Below, piece by piece: positions 33,541 to 44,096 of a DNA stretch of 64,000 nucleotides. A program made the translations under genes and the position numbers. Origin of the DNA: Prosopocoilus inquinatus (Eukaryota; Arthropoda; Insecta; Coleoptera; Lucanidae). The notes under the pieces were generated by a model. The model saw nothing but the letters and a program-made list of their open reading frames with translations. It made no database searches and had not been told where the DNA came from. The stretch's first letter is position 1; the number at the start of each line of letters is the position of its first letter. The stretch spans positions 5,580,001 through 5,644,000 of the forward strand of contig CM069869.1 in the NCBI GenBank assembly GCA_036172665.1. The letters are read 5' to 3'.

Positions 33541-35480
33541 TTGTTTCAGGGAACTGGCAAAATTAAAACAAAGCCATGTGAAATTAAACTTAAAGAAAAT
33601 TATCAACCAGTTGTTGTTCCTAGTGGAAGGGTTTCATTTCAGTTAGACAAATTAACTCATCTGAAAGTAATTAATAAATAATAATAAAGTAATTAATAAA
33701 TAATTAAAAAAACTTGCTGAATTTTATAATTCAATCACAATAGTAAGGAAACCAAATAGAGACATCGGAATTTGTTTAGATCTTCAGCAGTTAAATAAGT
33801 CATTTATTCGTGAAATATATGAATTACCAACTTTTGAGGAAATAACTAAAGATATGAAAAAATCGTCATTTTTTCAGTTCTTGCTGCAAATAAAGGCAGA
33901 TAGTTTTAAATGATAAGTCTGCAGATTAACAACTTTTCCAACTACTTTCGGATTAAATTAAGTTGATTCTTGTCCGATGAGAAATGCAAGTAAAAAGTTT
34001 TTTTTTTTTTAATCTTGAACCAGACAGAATTATTAATCTATAGGGAAACATTGAGTGTATTTCCATTCATAATTCTGTTCGTTTCAAGATTACAAAAACT
34101 TTTTACTTTCCTTTCGGATTATTAAAATTTTTACGATTACCTTTTGGATTAACATCGACACCTGAAATATACAGGGTGTTCTCTTACTGTGTGCAAATAA
34201 AAAAAACCTCAGTATAAGCACACGGTATCTTCTGCGGATATCTTTTGATGGCTGCCGTATCATAACTAAAAAAATTCGGTGGATCACTTGTTTGGAACTG
34301 CTGAAAAATACGAGAAAGATAGCAAGGTCAACGACGCTTTCTTCTCGGTATGAACACGCCCACCGATACCGCACTCGATTTTCAACGCAACGTTTCGTAA
34401 TAATAATCACTGATATCGTTTATTAATTATTTCATTTAAAATTTTAATTCATTGAGCGAAGTAATATGTTTTACGATATCAACCATCGATGAATAAATCC
34501 GAAAATTTATGCACCAATTAGGCAAGCGTTAAAAATATTATTCCTTCACCCTTTTACGTAAATAAACTTTTGCTGCAATTTCGCTACTAGCTATTAATGT
34601 ATTACTACTTACGATCCTTGGAAACAAAGTAAAGGTAAAATCTTTATAAGTCTTTTAAAAATAATATGGAATGAGAAATGACAATTTGTTTGTACTTCGC
34701 TTTTAATTTGTTCGGCAATTACGAACCGCAGCTTCTTGAATTGCACTAGATTTTAATTTAAAAATACTTAAACTTGTAATTACTTGCAGTGAAGTTAATT
34801 TAAATTGTAAACGTTTTGACGGACCAGCTGATCGCAGCGGCGATGAGTTACGTCGTTTCTGCTCGACTTCCAGTAAGACACTGACCCTGGCCTACTTCGG
34901 CTGCGGGTCGTAATTGAAGAGGCGCCCACATTCCACTTTTAGCTATGCCAGCAGTTCTCAAACGGTTTAGTGAAAACCTGCCACTGAAAACTATTTATGT
35001 TAAGAACATACGAGTTCAATCGTTGCCGTTTATGGTGATACATTACAGGTTTAAATATTTGCTCACGGTAAAAGAAGACCCAGTATAATACAGAATTTTT
35101 TCGAAAATTTTTGAAAATATTCCAAATATTAAGATCTACATTGATGATGTAATAGTTTATACCGAAACAAAAAAGGAACAAAAGAAAAAAAATACAACTA
35201 GTAGATACTGAACAGGGCTTATGAAAAAGGCAAGCGTTTCAACCCAAAGAAAAATGTAAATTTTGTCAAACGGAGGTGAAATATGTTGGACATGTTATAT
35301 CAAAAAACAGCATCAAAAACTTGACAATGACAAAGTTGAAGCAATTAAACAAGTCCCAGCACCTAAAAATACAAAAGAACTTTGCAGATTTTAGGTATGT
35401 CAACTTATGTAGAAAAATTTTTGTCAAATTTAACGACATTAATATCAAATCTTAGACAATTAATGAAGAAGAATGTAATG
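33541..35480 (+). pseudogene. Gypsy reverse transcriptase, split by an insertion
   Basis: The 5' RT block runs 33550-33960. It includes CEIKLKENYQPVVVPSGRVS, IVRKPNRDIGICLDLQQLNK and LPTFEEITKDM, then the LTTFPTTFG block. A second block at 34090-34172 has FPFGLLKFLRLPFGLTSTPE, then stops at the inserted element. The frame resumes at 35090 with FSKIFENIPNIKIYIDDVIV, the catalytic YIDD box, and continues with KCKFCQTEVKYVGHVIS and VPAPKNTKELCRFLG to about 35500. Several stops and frameshifts are present. The catalytic Asp pair is intact, although the gene is dead. Confidence 0.75.
34170..35085. mobile_element. TIR element nested in the Gypsy RT, ~916 bp
   Basis: The ends form an approximately 29-bp imperfect inverted repeat: left TACAGGGTGTTCTCTTACTG, right (inverted) TACTGGGTCTTCTTTTACCG, both continuing into GCAAATA. 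The insertion falls exactly between the Gypsy RT codons for PEIY and the following block. TA (or the longer ATACAG) is repeated at the two edges, which would suit a Tc1/mariner-like TA target. The interior has no coding frame. Confidence 0.7.
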
Positions 35481-35510
35481 TGAGTATGGTCACAAAGTCG
35501 TGAGGATGAG

Positions 35511-35774
35511 TTAACGATTTTGATGCACAGGCCAAAGGTTTATTTTCTTGCAAAATTGTTTTGACTTTGGAGATGCCTTCTACGTATAGCAAATTCCGCA
35601 CGGTTCTGCACATCGCAATGGTTTCAAGGCTGACTTAGGTTTCGGTTAGTTGTACTTCACTATGTCTTATTGATCTCTTTGAGTATGAACACCTTGCAAT
35701 TACAACTTTCCCTTGATTGACAGGTACACGAAATTTATCTGACATTCATTTTCAATTCAATTGTATTTTTAAGA
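35511..35774 (+). other. Possible Gypsy RNase H region, too degenerate to confirm
   Basis: FDFGDAFY-like pieces can be read in mixed frames after the RT connection. They are compatible with a decayed RNase H domain but not diagnostic. The mariner insertion follows at 35777. Confidence 0.3.
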
Positions 35775-35776
35775 TA

Positions 35777-37070
35777 CGTGGGCTGCTGGAAAATTTTCTG
35801 GAATCTAGTAGGTCTAGAATTGTTAGCGCTTATTAACTGTCATATTTGAAAAATTTGACGTTTCTCGCTTATAATTTTATTGACAGTTCCTATCCAAGTG
35901 AACTAGTTTTGTTTGTACAGCATTTAAGAAAAAGTAATTTTGTGTAAACATGGAAACCTCGCGTGAAAATTTTCGTGTCATGATTTTTTACGATTTCAAA
36001 TGTGGTCTAACGCCGAAACAATGCCTCGATCGACTTCATTTGGCTTTTGGAGATGAAGCACCATCAAAGAGCAGTGTTTATGATTACTTTGCCGAATTCC
36101 AGTGTGGACGTACCTCTCTCAGTGACGAATTTCGTGAAGGTCGTCCATCAACCTCTCTTGTTGCCACTAATGTAGATGCTGTGCGTGAAATGCTTGAGCG
36201 AGATCGACATGTGACATACCGTGAGATTCAAGCATCCTTACGCATTGGGATGAAAGCAATACACCAGATTTTGCATGATCTTTGAACGTATGAAGGTTTT
36301 GCAGTCGTTGGATCCCACTCAATTTAACACAAGCGCAAAATCAGGATCGTGTCAAATGGTGCTAAGAAATGCTCAAGGAATTCAATGGAGGTCGTTCAAA
36401 TTTAGTTTATAACATCGTTACTGGTGACGAAACGTGGATCTATTCGCACGAGACAGAAAGTAAACAACAATCTACCGTTTGGGTATTTCAAAATGAACCA
36501 AAATCAACAAAAGTTGTCCGTTCACGCAGTGCTGCGAAGCAAATGATTGCTTGTTTCTTTGGTTTAACTGGACATGTAGCAACCGTGGCTTTAGAGGATC
36601 GAAAAACCGTGAATACTGATTGGTATACTACAATTTGTTTGCCGGAAGTCATCGATCAAATAAGAAGAAACAATCGAAATCGACGAATTATTCTCCATCA
36701 TGACATCGCCAGCTCTCTCTCATTCAGCCCTGTCAATCAATTGATTTTTTGTCCAACAAAAATGTTGAATTAATGGCTCATTGTCCATATTCGTGATTTA
36801 TCACCTAATGATTTCTTTTTGTTCCCAAATATCAAAAATAAAATGCGTGGTGAGCGATTTTCGTCGGCTGAAGCAGCGGTTGAAACATTCCGGACACTGG
36901 TTTCTGAGGTACCATCTTTAGAGTGGAAAACGTGCTTTAGCAATTGGTTCGAGTGTACGCAAAAGTGTATTGACATCAAAGGTGAATACTTCGAAAAACA
37001 ATGATATCGTTTACCAAATTTCATATGCGCTTTTTCATACCGTTTCCAGAAACTTTTCCAGCAGCCCGCG
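35777..37070 (+). mobile_element. mariner element, full length, 1294 bp
   Basis: Terminal inverted repeats begin CGTGGGCTGCTGGAAAATTT (left) and, inverted, CGCGGGCTGCTGGAAAAGTT (right). Both are flanked by the TA target duplication (35775-35776 and 37071-37072). Length and content match the usual ~1.3 kb for mariner. The transposase inside is broken. Confidence 0.93.
35950..37004 (+). pseudogene. mariner transposase (DD34D), frameshifted
   Basis: The ATG at 35950 begins the paired HTH DNA-binding region (LTPKQCLDRLHLAFGDEAPS, VYDYFAEFQCGR, VTYREIQASLRIG), which stops at 36285. After a frameshift the catalytic region reads MLKEFNGGRSN, VTGDETWIYSHE (first Asp), then LHHDIASS (second Asp; usually HDNAS). 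Two compensating shifts and a stop lie at about 36700-36800. The third Asp region is changed to RDLSPNDFFLFPN (usually SPDLAPNDFF). The C-terminus ends at 37004. At least three lesions make it inactive, but all three Asp positions can still be located. Confidence 0.9.
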
Positions 37071-37072
37071 TA

Positions 37073-38900
37073 CATTCAAAATCGCAAGTAAAAATCATTC
37101 AATATAATCAAAAATTCAAGAAACTCTCAACTAAAATAATATCAACTCTCAGAGTTTTATTGCTTTGGTTGCCTAACAAAAACAAAGATACGGGAGTTTT
37201 CTTTTGCGTATCCATTGTTCCTCATACTTAGCTTTCTGTTGTATCTGTTTGTTATTAATACTTTATGCAAAACATGAAATTTCAGTCACTCTGTATATCG
37301 CAAGACCAGAAAAGAAATGCTGAAACTAAATACGTGTGTGTACAATCACAGTTAAAAGTAATGTTCCGCCCCCGAGATGAAGTAAAACTGCGGCCTAGTT
37401 ACTCGTTATATTGACCGCTATAACGAGTGAGCGGACAACTGTATGTATGTACAGGTACGAGCTGGCCGCCCATTTGTTGTGATGATCATGATCAAAATGG
37501 ATAAGACCGTGCACGCATTTCAGTAGACAATACTTTTAATTCTGACTGTACCCTCATACGGTTTATTGAACAAAGCAAAATGTTTTTTTTTTTATTAAGG
37601 CGAAAGATCGCGTTTCAAAACTTGATTTTGATAAGTGAGAGAGCCATAACAAAGTGAAGCGATCCGTTGGTTGATATTAGTGGAGCCACCTCTGTATTAT
37701 GTACATGCTAAATGTAAATAGATTTTTTAATGTCGGCGTCACAGACGTGGCAACGCCGAGCTGTAGAGGAATGCAGCTCTCGAGGAAGGAAGGAAGAAGA
37801 GAGGGGGATGCTGGATCAGTCGCTGACCTTGCAAGGAGAAGAACTGCGGCGCTCCCAACCACCACGCAGCCACAACCGGATATGCTGTACACAGCGTGAC
37901 CAAAAAGAAAAAAGAACCTTTCGGCAGTGACCGTTTTTAAAATGTAAATCCGTCTTCAGTTTTACAAGCTCGAATAAATATTACATTCAAAACGTGACGT
38001 TTATAAGCAATATAAATTATGTTAATCAATTAATTATTTTATGAGTCAGACTTTGCGTAACTTAGAATAAGTTTATGTACTAAAAAATTACAAAGTTTTT
38101 TTTTGAATCATGCTGGACATTTGTATTTGAAGGTACGCGCCGTGTTTTCGAACAAAGAAGTATTGACAAAATAAATTATCTTTCGAAAAAAAATAAATAA
38201 ACCCTGTACTAAGTACGTATTACATTCATTGTATACACATTTTATTTATATTTCTTTATTAGCACGTACAAACAAGTGGTTTTCTTTTATTTTACTTAAA
38301 TGACTTTCTTGATTTCTTAGTAATGCCAACGGAATTGTAAAACGTCCACTGGACCTCCCTCCAAACTAAGAGCGTGGACGCTGGCGCCGGACGTAGACCG
38401 TCAATTGCCGTTGTTCCAATTACAGGCGAACAAACGTTTAGCAGAATTTTTACAACCAACAAAATAAAATGAAATGGAAGTAATTTATATCACGTCGTGA
38501 TTCGTTTTGATAAAGCTGCGGACTCACGCGAGTTATACCGTCTTTCTTTGTTCGTATGTTTACAACAAATCTAGCGCTAGAACAACTATGTTGGCAGCTC
38601 CTCCCAATATGGGATACGCATCGCCCCTGGCAAAATAGGTAACCACAAAATGTGCGTTAAAAAAAATCCAGATGTAAGAAGGGTGTGTGCGCACCTTAAT
38701 GTTAACGCAAATCCACCTGTATTATTTAATGAACCGTAATTAAATATCAAGAACCAAAATATCGACATGTAAGTGAACGAAGAACAAAATAACTAATAGC
38801 GTGTCCGCCACCGGCTTTACATAATCGGTAATTAAATCGCAAGTTTACTGATTCAAATTTTATTCATGGCGTTAATCGCCTGCAGCGCAAAAGTTCATTA
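37073..38900. other. No gene recognised
   Basis: AT-rich overall. The piece at 37680-37930 is GC-richer, with overlapping open frames in several phases on both strands, but none shows a motif or convincing start. Confidence 0.4.
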
Positions 38901-39960
38901 TACGAACTCAAATACGGCCTAAAGCCGTAGCCGCAGTAAACGGGTACCTCCCGCCTGAATATCCGCGTCGAGAATTCCACGTCCTGTCGGTTCATCACCG
39001 CAACTTTTGACGTGTGGAGACGCCAAACCAAAAAGCGGTTCAAAGGCCTGTGTTTCGAAGAAGGTCAGTACGAAAGAGTTGCTTAAAAAAGCCGATACGA
39101 AATATCTGTTCCCCCAGTAAGGATCATCGCAAAGGGGGCAAGCTGGGACAAACACAAAGGAGTTTTTGATCCGCCAGGGCAACTCCGACCGAAGTCGTAT
39201 GATTGCAGGAAACCTTCCCAAGGTCCTGTCAGTACCAAAACAAGCGTGCCTTATGTTCGCCATGGGATATAGACACGATACGGGGCCGCAGCTTCCACGC
39301 GAAACGTTCACTTAAATGTCTGCTCCCCCAGAAAAAATCGTCACAGAAGTTCGTTGCAAAAGGTACTTAAACTGGTACGTAAAACTGAAAGTCGTACTTA
39401 AAGCCTGATCGTAATAAAGGAGACAAGCTTAGACAAACTCTAACAAGTTTTTGATCCGCCAGGACACCAAATTAACTCCGACTGAAGACGTACAATTTCA
39501 GGAAACCTTTCCGAAGTCCTGTCGGGACCAAAACAAGCAAGCCTTGTTAGATATGCGATGCAGGCACGATTTGGAGCCTCAACCTACACACGAAACGTAC
39601 TTAAATGTCTACTTCCCCAAAAAAAGGACGTCACAGAAGATTGTCGCAAAAGTTACTTAAACTAGTACTTAAAACTCAGGCAAAACTAGAAAGGTGTACT
39701 TAAAATCTAAACTTAAAACCTGTTGGTAATAAAGGTGACAAGCTGGTTCGAACTCTAATGATTCTTTGATTCGCCAGGGCACCAATTATCTCTGACCGAA
39801 GTTGTACAACTCTAGGAAGTTCTTCTGAGGTTCTGTCGGTACCAAAACACCCATGTCTTGTGCGCTATGGAATACAGACACGATATTGGGCATCAGCTCC
39901 CGCATACGAAATTCACGACTGTGCCCTAGGGGTATCACAACGACGATTAAAAACTACATG
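38901..39960 (+). repeat. Copy 2 of the ~1-kb dispersed repeat, with three ~300-bp internal tandem units
   Basis: The words TTTTTGATCCGCCAGG (39163, 39447) and TTCTTTGATTCGCCAGG (39762) mark three successive units at intervals of about 285 and 315 bp. Each unit continues with ACTGAAG, GTACAA, TTCAGGAAACC-type words, GTCCTGTCGGKACCAAAACA and ACTTAAA. The segment is homologous, inverted, to 19930-20850. Tandem amplification occurred only in this copy. The open frames within are short and unlike any family I know. Confidence 0.65.
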
Positions 39961-40261
39961 CTCCCCACAAATTAATAAAGCCAACCTTGGCTTCGTCCCG
40001 AAATACGGGAAGGGTTCAGACGAATCATAATCATGGTGTCGTAAATCAAAGCCAACCAAGTATAAGGTGACGTCAAGAGACACCAATGGCGTTAAACGCA
40101 GGGTGGCCAGATTTTTGTGAAGAAAAAAAAGATTTTGGAACAGTTTTTTTTAATTTCCAATTTTGTAAAGCCACGGGACTTTTTAAGGAATTTCTCCACT
40201 GAAGATTACAGAAAACTAATACTTATTGAAAACAATGAATATTATATCTCGAACTTAATAA
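39961..40261. other. No gene recognised
   Basis: Short link between the ACTTAAA-rich repeat and the hammerhead-bearing repeat. Nothing was identified. Confidence 0.4.
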
Positions 40262-40298
40262 TTATTTTAGAAAAATTTTGTGCAAATCGTTTTGGATT

Positions 40299-40387
40299 GC
40301 AGTGAGAACCTCGAGCAGCCTCTGGACAGCTGTTTCAGCCCTGCTTGGGGCTTCTTCAGCAGAAACGTAGCTCGACATTCCCACTGC
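40299..40387 (-). ncRNA. Type I hammerhead ribozyme, copy 2
   Basis: On the minus strand the sequence is identical through the core to the copy at 40811-40899: CTGAAGA, stem II AGCCC/GGGCT with loop CAAGCA, GAAA, stem III CAG/CTG, cleavage site TC. Stem I has its internal loop and outer helix in place. It lies in the inverted arm of the compound repeat. Confidence 0.88.
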
Positions 40388-40810
40388 AGACCAAAAACGA
40401 CTTGCCCAATTTATTCGCAAATGCGATGTAAGAATGATGAACATATAAAATAGCGACATCTTACTATCGCTTTTTGACCTAACATTGCAGTAGGATAGAC
40501 AAATTGAAGCGGGATTTGCTCCTAATGAGTCCCCCATGCAAGGCGGCCATGCTTGCTGTCAAAGCCTATCCTACTGCAATGTTAGGTCAAAAAGCGATAG
40601 TAAGATGTCGCTATTTTATATGTTAATAATTATTATTTGATGGAAGTACGATGTACACAAATTTTTACTAAAACTTAATACCTTCATTCGAAAGACAATA
40701 AATCAGAGAAATTTTTAAAATAATTTGCATATATTTATATATTTATATTTTAAATGTTCATCATTCTTACATCGCATTTGCGAATAAATTGGGCAAGTCG
40801 TTTTTGGTCT

Positions 40811-40899
40811 GCAGTGGGAATGTCGAGCTACGTTTCTGCTGAAGAAGCCCCAAGCAGGGCTGAAACAGCTGTCCAGAGGCTGCTCGAGGTTCTCACTGC
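40811..40899 (+). ncRNA. Type I hammerhead ribozyme, copy 3
   Basis: Core CTGAAGA at 40839-40845, stem II AGCCC (40846-40850) with GGGCT (40857-40861), GAAA at 40862-40865. Stem III CAG/CTG is at 40866-40871, with predicted cleavage after the C at 40873. In stem I, 40836-40838 pairs with 40874-40876. An internal loop of 7 against 5 nt follows. Then 40823-40828 (TCGAGC) pairs with 40882-40887 (GCTCGA), 40818-40820 with 40890-40892, and 40811-40817 with 40893-40899. Outside, CAAGTCGTTTTTG pairs with CAAAAACGATTTG. Stem III has no loop, as in animal retrozyme and Penelope hammerheads that act as dimers (established knowledge). No core base is missing. Confidence 0.9.
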
Positions 40900-41175
40900 A
40901 ATCAAAAACGATTTGCACAAAATTTTTTTAAAATCTTTCATTATGCTTTGACAGCAAGCATGGCCGCCTTGCATGGGGGACTCATTAGGAGCAAATCCCG
41001 CTTCAATTTGTCTATCCTACTGCAATGTTAGGTCAAAAAGCGATAGTAAGATGTCGCTATTTTATATGTTAATAATTATTATTTGATGGAAGTACGATGT
41101 ACACAAATTTTTACTAAAACTTAATACCTTCATTCGAAAGACAATAAATCAGAGAAATTTTTAAAATAATTTGCA

Positions 41176-41615
41176 AGTTGATTGTAATACCAAATTTTGG
41201 AAATAAGTCAGAATGAATGTTCAAGTAAAGTGTCTTTTCAGCCATTGTATTTCAAACTTATTAAAGTTTTTAACTTAATGTTTGTTGCGTAGTACGTACT
41301 ATTTTTTAGTCTAACCAGGAAAACATAAATATTAAGAAAAACTTTTATACTTTCTGAGTAATGTTAAATAAATTTTAGTAGGGTGCGTATTTCTAAGGAA
41401 AACACAAAAATTAAAATATCTCATTAATTATTGCATTTTGTATAACGCATAATATGGGCAAATCAATTGCAAATAAGCACTACTAACAGGCCCTAGGAAT
41501 ACATCGACTTACCAGTCATCCTACTATAATTCCTGAGAAGATTTCTGAGGCGTCATTTCGTCCGTCCCGGAAAATATAGTATAAGAAGGGCAACGGCTAA
41601 AATCTCAATCCACCA
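41176..41615. other. No gene recognised
   Basis: AT-rich; nothing identified. Confidence 0.45.
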
Positions 41616-41885
41616 TTAAGAAATGAGCAGAGAGCGATTCCTGGCTAATTTCAAAACCGAAACCAGAAATGTCCAGAAAAGGGGCTTGCTATTTGAACCG
41701 TTAAGTGTTGATTAAGCTTTGGAAAAAGAGTGAGTAAAAGGAGGGTGAAAATACTCAATTAATTTAAATTTTAAGTAAAGCCGGAGATTTTGAGAGCAAA
41801 AATCAAAGGGTTTGTCTCACTATCGTCGCGTCGGTTTAAACACAACGAGCTCTCGTAAGTGCCTAACATCCTTTCATCATATTTA
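41616..41885 (-). repeat. SINE-like repeat, copy 1
   Basis: This segment matches 62424-62640 over about 220 bp. Shared words include GATTCCTGGCT/AATTCCTGGCT, GGGCTTGCTATTTG/GGGAATTGCTTTTT, GGAAAAGAGTGAG and TCTCACTMTCGTCGC. The 62-kb copy continues into a tRNA-like head on the minus strand, so both are read as minus-strand SINEs. Here the head region is too diverged to see. Confidence 0.45.
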
Positions 41886-42427
41886 ACCCCTGTACCTATT
41901 ATGTAATTGTACATGCAAACGTAATGTGCCCCGTTGAACATGTGGACTTTACAGTATAACCACGAAAACATTTCATAAAAATAACGAAAAATGATAAATT
42001 TCTGCAAGAACTTTTAAAAATTTTGTTATCTGTAAAATTGAATTGTTTTGTGCGTATTTTTGATAGTACAATAAATAGGTATAATCGTGTCTATCGCTCA
42101 AATAAATCAATTATTGTTTCAATTCACCTTGCTTCTTGCTACACTATTCGTGCCTTGGATACTTGCTAATAATAAAGAAAAATGTTATCGCCAGCGGATG
42201 TCCTTATCTTAAACACTCCGAACATGAAGTGCGTGTTAACCGCGATTCATTCGAAGTTATTGCTATTAGTATAAGCGGTGGTTTCAGGAAAATCTTCTGC
42301 ACATGTCTTTCAGTTAACATGAACGAGAGGGGGAAGGTTTATGACGAACAATTTGTTAAAGCAGTAGTCTCACCTTAATAAAGAGCCCTTATTTATTTTA
42401 TTACATTCTCTTTTAAATAAATGTCAT
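41886..42427. other. No gene recognised
   Basis: AT-rich; a frame at 42136-42378 has no recognisable features. Confidence 0.4.
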
Positions 42428-43090
42428 ACCGGGTGTTTGTGAAATAAGTGCAGAAATTTTAACCTGCAATACATCACCATAAATGGGAACGATTAAACTT
42501 ATATGTCCTTAACAAAAGTTTTACACATTTCGAGAATATCGCAGCTGAAAATCGGGCAAGAAATAATCGTACGTCTATGTCTTTGAGGTAGCTCAAGAAA
42601 AGGAAATTTTATTGGGACAAAAAGATAGATGTGCAATCGAGCAGTGACCCTTGCCGAAGTCGAGAGGCCGATAAAAGCGTTGTTTTCAACGTCTCAATAA
42701 GTCGTATTACAGCTGAGCGAAAAAATTTGCTTCATTTTTTATGATTATGACAAACAATTTATTGCTCTGTATTCTTTGGAATCAACAGTTTAGTTTGTGA
42801 AAAGTGATTAAACGAGTTAAAGCTAATACGATTACTATCTACATAGTGTTATTACTTATTAAAAGGCCGCAATTCACGAACGGCGAGAGAACAGCATTTC
42901 AGAGGAGTGTATTCGTAAAGTCGTCGACAGTATTTGCGCAAGTCCTGACATGCACACCAACACAAGAATCACTTTTTCGCCGAGCTCGTTTGTGTGTCGC
43001 TGAATGATGACCACCACGTCGAACAATTGTCATAAACATTTCTAAATGTCTAATAGTGAACGTCTGTTTGAATGTAATCCTCTGCACAGA
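42428..43090 (+). mobile_element. Possible 5' part of an arthropod transposon with ACMGGGTGTTT terminus
   Basis: ACCGGGTGTTTGTGAAATAAG at 42428 resembles the ACAGGGTGTTTCTGAAT termini of elements that often carry DUF4817 genes. Downstream, in one frame near 42880-42945, EECIRKVVDSICASPD resembles the helix that follows the DUF4817 core. No second end and no complete gene. Weak call. Confidence 0.3.
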
Positions 43091-44096
43091 TGATATTCGG
43101 TGAGGGTGTGTTGCGTATTAGTCATTCCCGCGATGTTCGCTGTCTACGACCAGAGAAACAAGTTCAGAAAGTTTTTTTTTTGTTATTCTATGAGGAACGG
43201 ATAAAAGAATTTTCTTTCTGTTAATTTCTTTTTTTTGTAATTTTCCGTGTTGTTTGTGATGTCGGCGTGCTGTGGTTAAAAATTTGGCACTTGTTGCTAT
43301 TTGCTATACCGATTGAAGCCTTCCATTCTAGCCAATAGTCGTTTCTATGCGTTTGATTGAAAGAAACACATACAGTGCGTACTTGGTTGCTCTGTTGGTT
43401 AAAGTAAATGTCTTCAATCGGTATACATCCGTTAATAAAATAACCTGATTCAGAGCATTTCATTTAAATCTGATAAATAAAGCATGAAGAGAGCAGCATC
43501 TTGCATCATTTCCTAATCTCATGCAGCGAAACAATGGGATGAATTAATGTCGTCTTACATGATGAATAAATACACTTATATACGTAATCATGCGGTGACA
43601 CGCACCTTTGATAATAATGTAAATACATTAGCCGGTTGGGCGACAAATACTTACTCGAAGCTAAACAAATAATTCCATTTCGAATTTACAGATCCATATC
43701 GAACGGAAATGAGTCTGATCATTTTTTTTTTTGACGGGCGAAAATTTCTGTCACGTTTTCATCTCACGCAATAAAAAAATAACAGCAAAATCGCGGCGAC
43801 GGAACAGGCCTATTGAGATAATAAAATCTGAGGACAATGAATTATATGATTTGAGAAATTTGTTTGTTGATGATGCCTAGGTACATAGAACAAACTGTTT
43901 TTGTATTGCTCACCTTAATTAGTACTAATTACAAGTTGTAACAAATTAATGTTAAGTAAAAGGAAAATATTTTTCTCCTAAATCGTTCTGCATAAACATT
44001 AAACAAATTTCATTCGCTAATGACATTTATAATTAAAATTCTTTCTATAGCATTATTTTTCTGTTTGAACTAGAAAAAAGCAAAGACAATTCTTCA
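43091..44096. other. No gene recognised
   Basis: AT-rich. An inverted pair ACCGATTGAAG near 43309 and CTTCAATCGGT near 43411 gives a loose stem of 11 bp. Nothing else stands out. Confidence 0.4.

Larger units (their letters stand above)
32370..35510 (+). mobile_element. Ty3/Gypsy retrotransposon pol remnant, interrupted
   Basis: The order protease, reverse transcriptase, RT C-terminal/connection region matches Ty3/Gypsy pol. A TIR element (34170-35085) splits the RT. A T-run plus short duplicated sequence (about 33990-34085) separates two RT blocks. No LTRs were recognised on either side. The strand is very A-rich, as in some insect Gypsy families. Confidence 0.75.
40262..41175. repeat. Compound inverted and tandem repeat carrying two hammerhead ribozymes
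   Basis: Call the ribozyme block A and the companion block B. The order is A and B inverted (40262-40557), then B (40558-40729), A (40741-40935) and B again (40940-41175) in forward orientation. The two forward B copies are in register at 446 bp (CTATCCTACTGC at 40566 and 41012, and TTGCA at 40725 and 41171). So a 446-bp unit with one ribozyme is partly duplicated in tandem, and a shortened inverted copy lies next to it. Copies are nearly identical, hence young. A B-A fragment also occurs near 62340-62390. Confidence 0.8.

Noticed and set aside
37677..37930. Overlapping frames on both strands as a gene
   Set aside because: Frames are open through higher GC content only; no motif in any of them.
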